Shown piece by piece: positions 42,640 to 52,475 of a stretch of DNA of 64,000 nt (its first letter is position 1; each line of letters begins with the position of its first letter). Below the pieces are notes generated by a model. It saw only the letters and a list, made by a program, of their open reading frames with translations. It ran no database searches and was not told the DNA's origin. The position numbers and the translations under genes are program-made. The DNA comes from SLSG01 sp964477035 (GTDB lineage: Bacteria; Bacteroidota; Bacteroidia; Bacteroidales; UBA7960): NCBI GenBank assembly GCA_964477035.1, contig CAYZCW010000003.1, positions 1-64,000 of the forward strand, read 5' to 3'.

Positions 42640-44376
42640 TTACCCGGCCTGGCGGGGATCCGTTGCAGGCAGGGTGAAGTAGAAACAAGTGCCTTTGCCT
42701 TCTCCTTCCGATTCCACCCGTATTTTACCCCCATGCATGCGGATGATGCGCTCGACCAGGGTGAGGCCCAGGCCGGTGCCCTCGGTCCGGCTGTCCAGCT
42801 TGCTGAACAATGTGAAGATGTTTGACTGCTGGGCGGGGTCGATGCCGATGCCGTTGTCGCGGACAAAGAATTCCGGCCGTTCGGGATCCTTATTGGAGCC
42901 GATACGAATTTTCAGGGCATGCTCGGGTGATTTGAATTTGATGGCATTCTCGATCAGGTTCTGGAAAACCACCATGATGCGGGAACGGTCCGCATACACG
43001 TCCGGCAGCTGCGGGTCCAGATGGACGCTGCAGCCATTGCGGCTGATCACACCGTGCAGGTGCTCCAGCACGTCGTAGACCAGCTTGTTCATGGACACTT
43101 TCGAGAAGGGGTCAGTGACCTTTCCCAGGCGGGACAGCCGCAACAGGTCCTCCAGGAGCTTGTGCATCTTGGCGATGGCCTTCTGAGCCCTCACAATGTG
43201 GCTGTCGACCCCTTCCAGATTGCCTTCACGGGCATCGTCCCGGATCAGGCCCAGGAAGCCTTCCACTGTGACCAGCGGACTGCGAAGGTCGTGCGATACG
43301 CTGTAGGTAAAGCGGTCCAGTTCTTCATTGACCCGTTCCAGCTCCTCCATCTGCTGCAGGATGATGGTCTCGGCACGGACCCTGTCGGAGATGTCGAAGT
43401 AGACCCCGATGATCCCGCCGGGCTGGCCGTCCGGGTTGAGAAAGACCGATTTGTTCATGACCACGTAGATGTGCTTGCCGTCCGGCAGGTCGATCTTCGT
43501 TTCCAGGCTCAGGCCCTGCCGGGTCTCCAGCAACTCCCTGTTCTTGTCCATGAAGATTTTTGCCTGCCTTTTGGAGAACATGTCGTACACGGTGTGCCCG
43601 ACAATCTCGTCCAGGCTCTTGCCCACCAGCTGGCAGAAGGCTTTGTTGCATCCCAGGTAGGTGCCTGCCGGATCCTTGTAAAACAGGGGAAAGGGAATGC
43701 TTTCGATGATGACGTTCAGGAAGTCGGCATAGTACTGCAGGGACTTCTCCGCCTGCTTCTGCTCGGTAATGTCCGAGATAAAGCCCTCTATGTAGAGGAG
43801 TTTCCCTTCGGGACTGAATACGCCCTGTCCCTGTTCGAGAACCCATTTGACCACCCCGGAACGGGCGTTGATGCGGTAGCTTAAGCGGTATTGCTCCCTG
43901 GCGTTGACCTTTTCCAGCACCCCGTCACGGACACTGCGGCGGTCTTCCGGGTGGATGACGCGGGCATAGGTGATCAGGGTGCTGCCCTCCAGGGCTTCCG
44001 CCGGGTACCCGGTCAGCTCCTCACAGCCCCGGCTCACAAACAACATGGTCCAATGCTTGTCGTTCTTGCAGCGAAAGGCCATGCCGGGCAGGTTCGACAG
44101 CAGGGTGGACAATTTTTGTTCGGACTCTTCCAGGGCCTTTGTATAGCTCCGGCGGGTGCGTTCCAGGCGGTTGAGCAGGCGTTTGAGCAGGACAACCAGC
44201 AGCAGGGTGGTGATACCGACATACAACCAGCCCTTATGTGTCTGGGCGGTCCGGATGGACGCCGGGTCTCCGACCCAGACATCAATCACCCAGTCCGAAA
44301 ACAAAATCCAAAGCCCGCCGATCAGGGCATACAAAAAAGGGATTCTGATGGCGGGGGAAATCTTTTTCCAGGTCAT
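42640..44376 (-). CDS. PAS domain sensor histidine kinase
   Basis: 578 residues. Two N-terminal membrane segments (IPFLYALIGGLWILFSDWVI; GWLYVGITTLLLVVLLKRLL) enclose a short periplasmic loop. Two PAS domains follow (about residues 85-210 and 215-335; the first ends with a PAC motif GFISDITEQKQAE). The kinase core has H-box SVSHDLRSPLVTVEGF, N-box FQNLIENAIKFKS, G1 DNGIGIDP and G2 GTGLGLTLVERI. The H-box context matches cyanobacterial phytochrome-like kinases (HisKA with DLRSPL). No response regulator is encoded nearby, so this is an orphan kinase with unknown signal. It is divergent from the M20 dipeptidase gene. Confidence 0.9.
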   Translation of the reverse strand: MTWKKISPAIRIPFLYALIGGLWILFSDWVIDVWVGDPASIRTAQTHKGWLYVGITTLLLVVLLKRLLNRLERTRRSYTKALEESEQKLSTLLSNLPGMAFRCKNDKHWTMLFVSRGCEELTGYPAEALEGSTLITYARVIHPEDRRSVRDGVLEKVNAREQYRLSYRINARSGVVKWVLEQGQGVFSPEGKLLYIEGFISDITEQKQAEKSLQYYADFLNVIIESIPFPLFYKDPAGTYLGCNKAFCQLVGKSLDEIVGHTVYDMFSKRQAKIFMDKNRELLETRQGLSLETKIDLPDGKHIYVVMNKSVFLNPDGQPGGIIGVYFDISDRVRAETIILQQMEELERVNEELDRFTYSVSHDLRSPLVTVEGFLGLIRDDAREGNLEGVDSHIVRAQKAIAKMHKLLEDLLRLSRLGKVTDPFSKVSMNKLVYDVLEHLHGVISRNGCSVHLDPQLPDVYADRSRIMVVFQNLIENAIKFKSPEHALKIRIGSNKDPERPEFFVRDNGIGIDPAQQSNIFTLFSKLDSRTEGTGLGLTLVERIIRMHGGKIRVESEGEGKGTCFYFTLPATDPRQAG

Positions 44377-44461
44377 CTATACCTACGGCTGGTTGCACGC
44401 TTAAAACCACCGCAATATAAAAATTTAATTCGATGGGGCCCCCGGGTCCCGCCATTTTTTA

Positions 44462-44469
44462 TATTTTTG
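44462..44469 (+). promoter_or_regulatory. -7 box TATTTTTG of the M20 dipeptidase gene
   Basis: TAnnTTTG match 50 bases before the ATG at 44520. No TTG at standard spacing; the upstream region is a G/C block. Confidence 0.45.
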
Positions 44470-44519
44470 TCCGAAACACACCCATTCTGTCAAGTAAAAA
44501 ATTTTATAATCAAGCTTTT

Positions 44520-45890
44520 ATGAACGACCTGAAGAATTATATCCAAGAGAACAAAGACCGGTTTCTGAGCGAACTGTTCGAACTGATCCGCATCCCTTCC
44601 ATCAGCTCCAAGGAGGCCCATAAGGAGGACATGTACAAGGCGGCCCGTTGGATCCGGGAGATGCTGGTAAAGAAAGGGGCGGACATGGCCGAAGTGCTCG
44701 ATACGGACGGTCACCCGGTAGTATATGGGGAGAAGCTCATCGACCCGGCCCTGCCGACAGTTCTGGTGTACGGGCATTACGACGTACAGCCCGTGGAGCC
44801 GCTCGACCTGTGGAAGAGTCCGCCCTTCGAGCCGGAGGTACGCGACGGCAGGATCTATGCCCGGGGAGCTGATGACGACAAGGGTCAGATGTTCATGCAT
44901 TTTGCCGCCTTTGAATACCTGGTAAGCACCGGGCAGCTTCCGGCCAACGTCAAGTTCATGATCGAGGGGGAGGAAGAGATCGGGTCTCCCAGCCTGGGAA
45001 AATTTATGGAAGTCAACCGGGAAAAACTGGCCGCCGATGTGATCCTGGTGTCGGATACCTCCATGCTGGGGGCCTCGAATCCATCCATCACCACCGGTTT
45101 GCGCGGGCTTTCCTACGTGGAGGTTCATGTCACCGGTCCGAACCGCGACCTGCATAGCGGCCTGTTTGGCGGGGCCGTGGCCAACCCCATCAATGTGCTC
45201 TGCACCATGATCGGCAGCCTGATAGACGAAAAAGGCAGGATCACCGTGGAGGGGTTCTACGATGACGTGGAGGTGATCTCCCCGGAGGAGCGGGCCGAGA
45301 TGGCACGCGCCCCGTTCGATGAGGAAGCCTATAAAAAAGCCCTGGACATCAAGGCGGTGCATGGAGAGAATGGGTATTCCACCATGGAGCGCACCGGCAT
45401 ACGGCCCACCCTGGACGTGAATGGCATCTGGGGCGGTCATACCGACAAGGGCGCCAAAACGGTTCTGCCCTCGGAGGCCCATGCCAAGATCTCCATGCGC
45501 CTGGTTCCCCACCAGGATTCGGTAAAGATCACCGAATTGTTTAGGAAGCACTTCCTGGCCATCGCCCCTGATTACGTGAAGGTCGAGGTGGAATTCCTGC
45601 ACGGGGGGGAAGGGTACGTCTCTCCCACCGACACCCTCGAATACCAGGCAGCCAGCAAGGCATACGAAGAGACCTACGGCAAGAAGCCCATTCCGGTGAG
45701 GAGCGGCGGCAGCATCCCGATCATCTCCCTGTTTGAGAAGATCCTGGGGATCAAGTCCATCCTGATGGGATTCGGACTGGAGTCGGATGCCATCCACTCT
45801 CCCAACGAGAACTATCCCCTGGAACAATTCTTCAGGGGCATGGAGACGATCCCCTACTTCTACAAGCATTATGCAGACATGAAGAAGTAG
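44520..45890 (+). CDS. M20 family dipeptidase
   Basis: 456 residues from the ATG at 44520. The zinc-peptidase motifs are VLVYGHYDVQPV (first metal His and catalytic Asp), YARGADDDKGQ (bridging Asp), IEGEEEIGSP (catalytic and metal Glu), SDTSML, and a late His in ESDAIHSPNE. The dimerisation lid lies between about residues 200 and 310. This matches the M20 dipeptidase group that includes carnosinase-like enzymes and PepV relatives. It is cytoplasmic and hydrolyses dipeptides. It ends before a very strong hairpin. Confidence 0.93.
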   Translation: MNDLKNYIQENKDRFLSELFELIRIPSISSKEAHKEDMYKAARWIREMLVKKGADMAEVLDTDGHPVVYGEKLIDPALPTVLVYGHYDVQPVEPLDLWKSPPFEPEVRDGRIYARGADDDKGQMFMHFAAFEYLVSTGQLPANVKFMIEGEEEIGSPSLGKFMEVNREKLAADVILVSDTSMLGASNPSITTGLRGLSYVEVHVTGPNRDLHSGLFGGAVANPINVLCTMIGSLIDEKGRITVEGFYDDVEVISPEERAEMARAPFDEEAYKKALDIKAVHGENGYSTMERTGIRPTLDVNGIWGGHTDKGAKTVLPSEAHAKISMRLVPHQDSVKITELFRKHFLAIAPDYVKVEVEFLHGGEGYVSPTDTLEYQAASKAYEETYGKKPIPVRSGGSIPIISLFEKILGIKSILMGFGLESDAIHSPNENYPLEQFFRGMETIPYFYKHYADMKK

Positions 45891-45912
45891 CCGGACCCAT
45901 TCCGGGGAATTG

Positions 45913-45960
45913 GCCGGCTGCGGCCGCGGAATGATTCCGCGGCCGCAGCCGGCCCTTTTT
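45913..45960 (+). terminator. Intrinsic terminator with 21-bp GC-rich stem
   Basis: A perfect inverted repeat of 21 bp (45913-45933 with 45935-45955) around a single central base, followed by CTTTTTAT, 22 bases after the dipeptidase stop. Confidence 0.9.
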
Positions 45961-45972
45961 ATAAAAAATTTT

Positions 45973-46005
45973 CCTGCGCTATAAAAATTTTTCTATTTTC
46001 GCAGG
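45973..46005 (+). promoter_or_regulatory. Inverted repeat and weak -7 box before the acyl-CoA ligase gene
   Basis: CCTGCG (45973-45978) and CGCAGG (46000-46005) flank an A/T-rich spacer ending in TATTTTCG (45995-46002), one base from the TAnnTTTG consensus. Possible operator-promoter overlap. Confidence 0.3.
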
Positions 46006-46084
46006 GCGCCCTTAAACACACGTATAACGCCTCGTTCCCGGGTAGGAATATCATTCATCGTGTCAATCATAATTTCTTTTTATC

Positions 46085-47875
46085 ATGGAAGTAACCAGGC
46101 TTTTTGACCTGCTCGACAGGTACGGACAGTTGTGCCCCAACAAGGAGGACGCCCTGGCGGGCAAGGATGAGGGTGCATGGAGAACCTATTCCACCAGGGA
46201 ATTCATCGACAACACCACCAACCTCAGCTACGGCCTGTTGAAACTGGGGGTCAGAAAGGGCGACAAGATCGCTTCCATCACTTTCAACCGCCCGGAATGG
46301 AACTTCCTGGACCTGGGCGTGCAGCAGGTGGGCGGCATCCACATCCCGATCTATCCGACGATCAGCGACAGCGACTACGCTTACATCCTGGGGCATGCCG
46401 AGGTCAGCTATGTGTTCGTGGCAGGGGAAGAAATGTACCGGCGGATCAAGCACATCGTCCCCAGCATTCCGGGCATCAAGGCGGTCTATACGTTCAAGGA
46501 CCTGTTCGGCATGCAGCACCTGGATGAGCTGATCCAACTTGGCCGCGACAACCCCCAGCCCGAAAAGCTCCGGGAGATCAAAGAGGGCATCTCTCCCGAG
46601 GAAACGGTGACCATCATCTATACTTCCGGCACCACGGGCACCCCAAAAGGGGTGATGCTCTCCCACAAAAACATCCTGAGCAACGTGGACGCCGTCAAGC
46701 ACATCCCGCCTTACGGACCCGAACACCGTGCCATGAGTTTTTTACCCATCTGCCACATCTATGAGCGGATGATGAATTACACCCTCCTCTACAAAGGCCT
46801 GTCCATGTATTACCTGGCCAATATGGCCGTGATAGCCGACAGCCTGAGGGAGGTTCACCCCCACGTATTCACCACCGTACCCCGCCTGCTGGAGAAGGTG
46901 TACGACAAAATCATTGCCAGGGGGCGCGCCCTGAAGGGCATCAAGAAAATGATCTTCTTCTGGGCCAACGATGTCGGACTGGCCTATGAGTTCGGCAAGG
47001 CGGAACGCAATCCCCTCTATGCCCTCAAGCTCAAAATCGCCCGCAAGCTGGTCTTCAGCAAATGGAAGGCCGCCCTGGGCAACAACCTGGACATCATCGT
47101 TTCCGGAGGCGCCGCCCTGCAGCCCCGGCTCAACCGTGTGTTCTGGGCCGTGGGCCTGCGCATCATCGAAGGCTATGGACTGACGGAGACCTCCCCCGTG
47201 ATCGCGGTGGGCCACTTTGGGCCCAAAGGGCTGAAATTCGGCACCGTGGGGCCGCCGCTGAGCAATGTGCAGGTAAAAATCGCAGAAGACGGGGAGATCC
47301 TGGTGAAAGGACCCAGCGTGATGCAGGGGTACTACAAGGATCCGGAAATGACCCGGGAGGTGATCGATGAAGATGGCTGGCTGCATACGGGGGATATCGG
47401 CAAGATCGAGCCCGAAGGGCAGCTGCGCATTACCGACCGCAAGAAGGTGATCTTCAAGACCTCTTTCGGCAAGTACATCGCCCCCCAGGTGATCGAGAAC
47501 CGGTTCAAGGAGTCCCCCTTCATCGACCAGATCCTGGTCATCGGGGAAAACCAGCGCTATGCCATGGCCCTGATCGTGCCCGACTTCAACCACCTGCGCT
47601 CCTGGTGCCAGATCAAGAAAATCCCTTACACCGCCAATGACGAAATGCTGGCCATGCCGCGCATCCGCAAGCGTTTCCAGAAGGAGGTCAACCTATGCAA
47701 TGAAAAACTGGGGGATTTCGAGCGCATCATGAGGTTTGACCTGATAGACCACGACTGGACCGTGGAAGGAGGCCAGCTGAGCGCCACCCTGAAGTTGCGC
47801 CGCAGCCACCTGCTGAAGGAATACGCGGGAATGATCGATAAGCTTTACAAGGCCAGCAACGCCAACGGCAAATAA
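46085..47875 (+). CDS. Long-chain fatty acid--CoA ligase (AMP-forming)
   Basis: 596 residues. An ANL-superfamily adenylating enzyme. The P-loop is YTSGTTGTPKGVMLSH at about residue 180, followed by IIEGYGLTETSP (A5), GWLHTGDIGKIEPEGQLRITDRKK (A7/A8), and FKTSFGKYIAPQVIENRFK before the C-terminal domain. The overall pattern (membrane-proximal insert GRALKGIKKMIFFWANDVG) fits the long-chain FadD15/ACSL-like branch. It activates exogenous or recycled fatty acids to acyl-CoA. It converges on tex with a gap of only 37 bp. Confidence 0.92.
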   Translation: MEVTRLFDLLDRYGQLCPNKEDALAGKDEGAWRTYSTREFIDNTTNLSYGLLKLGVRKGDKIASITFNRPEWNFLDLGVQQVGGIHIPIYPTISDSDYAYILGHAEVSYVFVAGEEMYRRIKHIVPSIPGIKAVYTFKDLFGMQHLDELIQLGRDNPQPEKLREIKEGISPEETVTIIYTSGTTGTPKGVMLSHKNILSNVDAVKHIPPYGPEHRAMSFLPICHIYERMMNYTLLYKGLSMYYLANMAVIADSLREVHPHVFTTVPRLLEKVYDKIIARGRALKGIKKMIFFWANDVGLAYEFGKAERNPLYALKLKIARKLVFSKWKAALGNNLDIIVSGGAALQPRLNRVFWAVGLRIIEGYGLTETSPVIAVGHFGPKGLKFGTVGPPLSNVQVKIAEDGEILVKGPSVMQGYYKDPEMTREVIDEDGWLHTGDIGKIEPEGQLRITDRKKVIFKTSFGKYIAPQVIENRFKESPFIDQILVIGENQRYAMALIVPDFNHLRSWCQIKKIPYTANDEMLAMPRIRKRFQKEVNLCNEKLGDFERIMRFDLIDHDWTVEGGQLSATLKLRRSHLLKEYAGMIDKLYKASNANGK

Positions 47876-47912
47876 TCCCGGGCGGCCGCCGGGCCCGTGC
47901 CCCAGCTGTTTC

Positions 47913-50045
47913 CTAGACCCCTTTCATGGAGAGCGCGATCCGCCGGCGCTCCGTATCGATCTGCACCACCCTGACCGTCACCTTCTGGTTGAGCCGGACC
48001 ACCTGGGAAGGATCGCTCACGAATTTGTCCGCCAGCTGGCTGATGTGCACCAGCCCGTCCTGGTGGACGCCCACATCCACAAACGCCCCGAAGGCCGTGA
48101 TGTTGGTCACAATGCCCGGCAGTACCATCCCCTCCCGGAGGTCCCCGATGCTGTTCACGCCGCGGTCGAACTCAAACAGGTCGAAGCCCTTCCTGGGATC
48201 CCGCCCGGGCCGTGCCAGCTCCTGCAGGATGTCCTTCAGGGTGGGCAGTCCCGTTTTCTCCGTCACATAATCTTCGAGGCGGATGCGCTGTCGAAGGCCA
48301 TCGTCCTTCATCAAGGCGTGAATGTCCACCCCCAGGTCGCGGGCCATGCGCTGCACCACCCCATAGCTTTCGGGATGGACGGCGCTGCGGTCCAGGGGGT
48401 TGGCAGACCCGCTCACCCTCAAAAAACCGGCCGCCTGCTCGAAGGCCTTGGCGCCGAAGCGGGGCACCTTCATCAGGGCCTTTCTGGAAGGGAAAGGGCC
48501 GTTTTCGTTGCGCCAGGCCACGATGGCCGATGCCAGGGCCGGCCCCACGCCCGAGACGTATGTCAGCAGCTCCCGGCTGGCCGTGTTGAGTTCCACCCCC
48601 ACCGCGTTCACGCAGCTCATGACCACATCGTCAAGGCTGTTCTTCAGCATTTTCTGGTCCACATCATGCTGGTACTGGCCCACCCCGATCGACTTGGGAT
48701 CGATCTTGACCAGCTCCGCCAGGGGATCGGCCAGCCGGCGGCCGATGCTCACCGCCCCCCTCACGGTCACGTCATAGTCCGGAAACTCCTCCCGGGCCAC
48801 CTCGGAGGCGGAGTAGACCGAGGCCCCGCTTTCATTGACCATCACGGCCATGACGTCCCGGTCGAAACGGGTGCTGCGCACCAGGTTCTCGGTTTCCCGC
48901 CCCGCCGTGCCATTGCCGATGGCGATGGCCTCCACCTGGTAGGCACTGACCAGCGACTGCAACTTGGCCGAAGCCTGTTTGAACTGGTTCTGTGGCGGAT
49001 GGGGATAAATATTTTCATTGTGCAGCAGCTTTCCTTCGCGGTCGAGGCACACCACCTTGCAACCGGTGCGGAAGCCCGGATCGATCGCCATGATCCGCTT
49101 TTGCCCAAGCGGGGGCGCCAGCAAAAGCTGCCTCAGGTTTTCGGCGAATACCCGGATGGCCTCCTTGTCGGCCCGTTCCTTGAGCTGGTTGCGCATTTCC
49201 GTTTCCAGGGAGGGCTGCAGCAGACGTTTGTAAGCGTCCCGCACGGCCTGGCGCAGCTGCTCTCCGTCTTCGCCCGGGCTCCTCACAAAGCGTTTTTCCA
49301 GGCGGTCCAGGGCATCTTCTACCTCAGGGGCCACCGCCACCTTCAGGAAGCCCTCCTTCTCCCCCCGCAACATGGCCAGGATGCGGTGGGACGGGGCTTT
49401 GCCAATGGCCTCGCTCCACTCAAACCAGCTGGCATATTTTTGTCCCGCTTCTTCCTTGCCCTTGCTCACGCGGCTGCATATCTGCGCCTGCTGGAGGAAA
49501 AGGCGCCGCATGGAAGCCCTGGCACCGGCATCCTCGTTCACCCATTCGGCCATGATGTCCCGTGCCCCGGCAAGTGCTTCTTCGACGGATGCGACCCCCT
49601 TCTCCCCATCGATGAATGGCAGGGCTTCCCGCCCGGGGTCCTTGCCGCGCTGGTCCATGATCATCCTGGCCAGGGGTTCCAGCCCTTTTTCAATGGCCAC
49701 ACTGGCCCGTGTCTTTCGTTTCGGCCGGTAAGGCAGGTACAGGTCTTCCAGTTCCGACAGCGTGGCCGCCTGCCGGATGGCCGACTCCAGATCCGGGCTC
49801 AGCTTGTCCTGTTCCCGGATGGACTGCAGGACGGCCTCCCGCCGTTTGTCCAGTTCAGCCAGCCGGGTCAGGAGGTCGCGGATACGGGCCACCGCCACCT
49901 CATCCAGCGAGCCGGTCATTTCCTTGCGGTATCGTGCGATGAACGGCACGCTGGCCCCGCCCTCCAGCAGGGACCCGGTCTTTTCGACCTGCCAGGGCCT
50001 TAGGGCACATTCCCTGGCGATGGTCTCTATATGATGCTGGTCCAT
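47913..50045 (-). CDS. tex: Tex family RNA-binding transcription accessory protein
   Basis: 710 residues. The N-terminal Tex domain has ARYRKEMTGSLDE and YLPYRPKRKTRASVA. A YqgF/RNase H-like domain follows (MAIDPGFRTGCKVVCLD), then helix-hairpin-helix motifs (LLTYVSGVGPALASAIVAWR). The C-terminal S1 domain runs from about residue 635 (REGMVLPGIVTNITAFGAFVDVGVHQDGLVHISQLADKF). Tex binds RNA and acts in transcription or ribosome function. It starts 4 bp after the rnhB stop, so purQ, rnhB and tex form one operon. Confidence 0.96.
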   Translation of the reverse strand: MDQHHIETIARECALRPWQVEKTGSLLEGGASVPFIARYRKEMTGSLDEVAVARIRDLLTRLAELDKRREAVLQSIREQDKLSPDLESAIRQAATLSELEDLYLPYRPKRKTRASVAIEKGLEPLARMIMDQRGKDPGREALPFIDGEKGVASVEEALAGARDIMAEWVNEDAGARASMRRLFLQQAQICSRVSKGKEEAGQKYASWFEWSEAIGKAPSHRILAMLRGEKEGFLKVAVAPEVEDALDRLEKRFVRSPGEDGEQLRQAVRDAYKRLLQPSLETEMRNQLKERADKEAIRVFAENLRQLLLAPPLGQKRIMAIDPGFRTGCKVVCLDREGKLLHNENIYPHPPQNQFKQASAKLQSLVSAYQVEAIAIGNGTAGRETENLVRSTRFDRDVMAVMVNESGASVYSASEVAREEFPDYDVTVRGAVSIGRRLADPLAELVKIDPKSIGVGQYQHDVDQKMLKNSLDDVVMSCVNAVGVELNTASRELLTYVSGVGPALASAIVAWRNENGPFPSRKALMKVPRFGAKAFEQAAGFLRVSGSANPLDRSAVHPESYGVVQRMARDLGVDIHALMKDDGLRQRIRLEDYVTEKTGLPTLKDILQELARPGRDPRKGFDLFEFDRGVNSIGDLREGMVLPGIVTNITAFGAFVDVGVHQDGLVHISQLADKFVSDPSQVVRLNQKVTVRVVQIDTERRRIALSMKGV

Positions 50046-50049
50046 AAAC

Positions 50050-50718
50050 TTACTTTCTGTTTGGTTTCAGAACCCCTCTGGCGGGGTCGTCATGGGTCCC
50101 CTGAAGGTCCATTGCCAGCTGAAACACCGGCCTGAACGACCGGCGGTGCAACGGGCTGGGGCCCCATTGCAGGAGGGCCTCCCTGTGCTGTTTCGTCGGA
50201 TAGCCCATATTGCGGTCCCAGCCATACTGCGGATACAGCCGGTGTTGTTGCTGCATGTGCTCATCCCGCGCGGTCTTCGCGAGGATGGAGGCCGCCGCGA
50301 TGGCCGCGAACCTCCCGTCTCCCCCGATGCAGCAGCGATGGGGGATGTCGTCGAACGGCCGGAAACGGTTGCCGTCCACCAGCAGGAATGCCGGTCTGAC
50401 GGCAAGCCTCCCGATGGCCAGATGCATGGCCTGTATGCTGGCCTGCAGGATGTTCATGCGGTCGATTGCCTCGTTGCCGACCCAGGCCACCCCCGAGGCA
50501 ACCGCCTCCTGCAGGATCTGTCCGCGCAGGACTTCACGCGCCTTGCTGTGCAATTGTTTGGAATCCCTCAGGCCCATCCTCAGGGCATCGCTCATCCGCT
50601 CCGGCAGGATGACCGCCGCAGCGAACACGGGACCGGCAAGGCAGCCCCTGCCGGCTTCGTCGCAACCGGCTTCGGGCAATACGGCCCCCACGGGATGCAA
50701 CAGAGGCCGGTGCATCAC
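50050..50718 (-). CDS. rnhB: Ribonuclease HII
   Basis: 222 residues. The catalytic motif EAGCDEAGRGCLAGPV (Asp-Glu) is at about residues 16-31, then LRDSKQL, LLVDGNRF (Asp) and AAASILAKTARDEHM (Asp). It removes RNA from RNA/DNA hybrids and single ribonucleotides from DNA. The start overlaps the purQ stop as ATGA (50715-50718), and tex follows after 4 bp. Confidence 0.96.
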   Translation of the reverse strand: MMHRPLLHPVGAVLPEAGCDEAGRGCLAGPVFAAAVILPERMSDALRMGLRDSKQLHSKAREVLRGQILQEAVASGVAWVGNEAIDRMNILQASIQAMHLAIGRLAVRPAFLLVDGNRFRPFDDIPHRCCIGGDGRFAAIAAASILAKTARDEHMQQQHRLYPQYGWDRNMGYPTKQHREALLQWGPSPLHRRSFRPVFQLAMDLQGTHDDPARGVLKPNRK

Positions 50719-51410
50719 GAACGGACGACGCCCTGAATGATGCCTTCAAAAATACGGAGCCCGTCGGTATTCCCCAGTGCCTGGTCTGCCGCCCTTTCGG
50801 GATGGGGCATCATGCCAAACACATTGCGGCCCTCGTTGCAGATGCCGGCAATGTTGTTGACCGAACCGTTGGGATTGGCCTCCGGAGTGACCCGTCCTTC
50901 CTCGTCGCAATACCGGAACAGGACCTGCTGGTTGCGGATCAGCCTGTCGATCACCTCATCCGAAGCGTAAAAACGCCCTTCCCCGTGGGCAATGGGAATC
51001 TTCAGGGGGCTGCCGGGAATGGTGGCCGCAGTGACCAGGGTCTGGTCGGTCTGGCTGCAAATAAATGTATTGCGGCAGATGAAGCGGTGGGTGGGGTTGT
51101 GCAGCAGGGCTCCCGGCAACAGGTGGGCCTCACACAGGATCTGGAACCCGTTGCAGATGCCCAGCACATGGCCCCCGGCATTCGCAAAGGCGATCACCGA
51201 GTTCATGATGGGCGAAAAGCGGGCAATGGCCCCGGAGCGCAGGTAGTCTCCATAGGAGAACCCGCCCGGGAGCACAATGAAATCACAGTCCTGCAGATCG
51301 GTGTCCTTATGCCAGAGGGCGACCACCTCCTTGTTCAGAATCTTCCTGAGGACATAAATCATGTCATGGTCGCAGTTGGAGCCCGGGAAAACTACCACGC
51401 CGAATTTCAT
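50715..51410 (-). CDS. purQ: Phosphoribosylformylglycinamidine synthase subunit PurQ
   Basis: 231 residues from the ATG at 51410 (alternative at 51419). A class I glutamine amidotransferase. The start KFGVVVFPGSNCDHD is typical, the catalytic Cys lies in VLGICNGFQILCEA, and MMPHPERA carries the His. It supplies ammonia to PurL in the fourth step of purine synthesis. A separate PurQ means the organism uses the split PurQ/PurL type, or at least carries it; purL and purS are not in the window. It has its own -7 box and leads the purQ-rnhB-tex run. Confidence 0.95.
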   Translation of the reverse strand: MKFGVVVFPGSNCDHDMIYVLRKILNKEVVALWHKDTDLQDCDFIVLPGGFSYGDYLRSGAIARFSPIMNSVIAFANAGGHVLGICNGFQILCEAHLLPGALLHNPTHRFICRNTFICSQTDQTLVTAATIPGSPLKIPIAHGEGRFYASDEVIDRLIRNQQVLFRYCDEEGRVTPEANPNGSVNNIAGICNEGRNVFGMMPHPERAADQALGNTDGLRIFEGIIQGVVRS

Positions 51411-51444
51411 GGGGTACACTTTGAAAGGGTTAAAAGCGGGAGTT

Positions 51445-51452
51445 CAAAGGTA
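51445..51452 (-). promoter_or_regulatory. -7 box TACCTTTG of purQ-rnhB-tex
   Basis: Minus-strand TAnnTTTG in the 45-base gap between DUF6427 and purQ. No well-spaced TTG; the region upstream is the coding end of DUF6427. Confidence 0.45.
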
Positions 51453-51464
51453 TGAAAAAACAAT

Positions 51465-52457
51465 TTACCAGCCTGAAAGCTTCCCTGCCAGAATCAGCAA
51501 TACAAGAGCCAGCAGCGCCAGTTCTCCCGGCAGCCTGCTTCGGAGCTGGTGCAGGTAGGCCGCGAGGCCCGCGCTCAGGGGCAGGAAAACCAGTCCCAGG
51601 TGGTACTCCCTGAACGGCTCGTTGAACCCCAGGGACAGCAGGGCGGTGGCCATCAGGTATACGATTACCCAGAAGCGCTTCCTGGTCCGTATGGGCTTGT
51701 CGGGAATGTAGGAAAACACCAGGCGGAAAAACGCCAGCAGGCCGAACAGCCCGGCATAGGCCAGGAATACCTTATACAGCAAAGGAAGGGCGGTCACGGA
51801 AGGGCCAATCAGCCGCAGTGGCAACACCGGGTCCTGCAGGCCTTCCGGCAGGCGGTCTGTCAGGAACAGGTAGAGGGCCAGGAAGAAAAAGGGGGTGGCT
51901 AGGCCCAGCAGCGCCGCCAGGATGCTCCTCAGGTCAATGATATAGAAAATAAACAGGCTGAAGAGCAGGAAGAGGAAGAAGACCAGCGCCGGCACGTAGA
52001 AAAGGCCCGCCAGGGCGATCAGCAGCCCGACATTGAATACCTCGATCAGCACCATCTCCTCATTATAGGTCCTGAGCACCTGGTTCAGGCCGAGCATCAG
52101 GAAAAAATTGGCGATGAGCACCGGATGCATGTATAGCATGCCGGGGCCCGCCCCCATGAGCAACAGGTAGATGATGGCCGTCAGGAAGGAGTACCGCTCC
52201 ATCAGCCCATGCGAGGTAAGAATGTAATTCAGGTAGGCCGACTGCAGCAGGAGGAAGGCCAGCGCCATCCAGAATCCTGTGCGCGGGTGCTGCTGCAGGA
52301 CCCCCTGGAGGACGGCGTAGAGGGGGGCCGGGTTTTCCGTCGGATAAAACCATGCCGGACTGGCGGCCATAAAGGCTTCCGCCCACAGCAGAATGCCTGT
52401 CAGCACAAACAGCAGGGCGGTCAGGGACCGAAATTTCTCAAAGGCCTTGAGCAGCAT
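51465..52457 (-). CDS. DUF6427 family membrane protein
   Basis: 330 residues with about ten hydrophobic segments (ALLFVLTGILLWAEAFMAA near the start, LPGELALLALVLLILAGKLSGW at the end) and a lone conserved-looking polar stretch TYNEEMVLIEVFN. It matches the Bacteroidota-specific DUF6427 family of undefined function, usually found near purine genes such as purD. It starts 18 bp after purD, in one transcript with it. No catalytic motif or transporter signature is visible. Confidence 0.75.
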   Translation of the reverse strand: MLLKAFEKFRSLTALLFVLTGILLWAEAFMAASPAWFYPTENPAPLYAVLQGVLQQHPRTGFWMALAFLLLQSAYLNYILTSHGLMERYSFLTAIIYLLLMGAGPGMLYMHPVLIANFFLMLGLNQVLRTYNEEMVLIEVFNVGLLIALAGLFYVPALVFFLFLLFSLFIFYIIDLRSILAALLGLATPFFFLALYLFLTDRLPEGLQDPVLPLRLIGPSVTALPLLYKVFLAYAGLFGLLAFFRLVFSYIPDKPIRTRKRFWVIVYLMATALLSLGFNEPFREYHLGLVFLPLSAGLAAYLHQLRSRLPGELALLALVLLILAGKLSGW

Positions 52458-52475
52458 GCCGTGTTGTCTTGGACA

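Noticed and set aside
47876..47912. Terminator between the acyl-CoA ligase and tex
   Set aside because: Only a short imperfect GC hairpin with no U-tract is present in the 37-bp gap.
48045..50003. 652-codon open frame antisense to tex
   Set aside because: Complementary to a conserved gene, with shadow-like composition and no motif.
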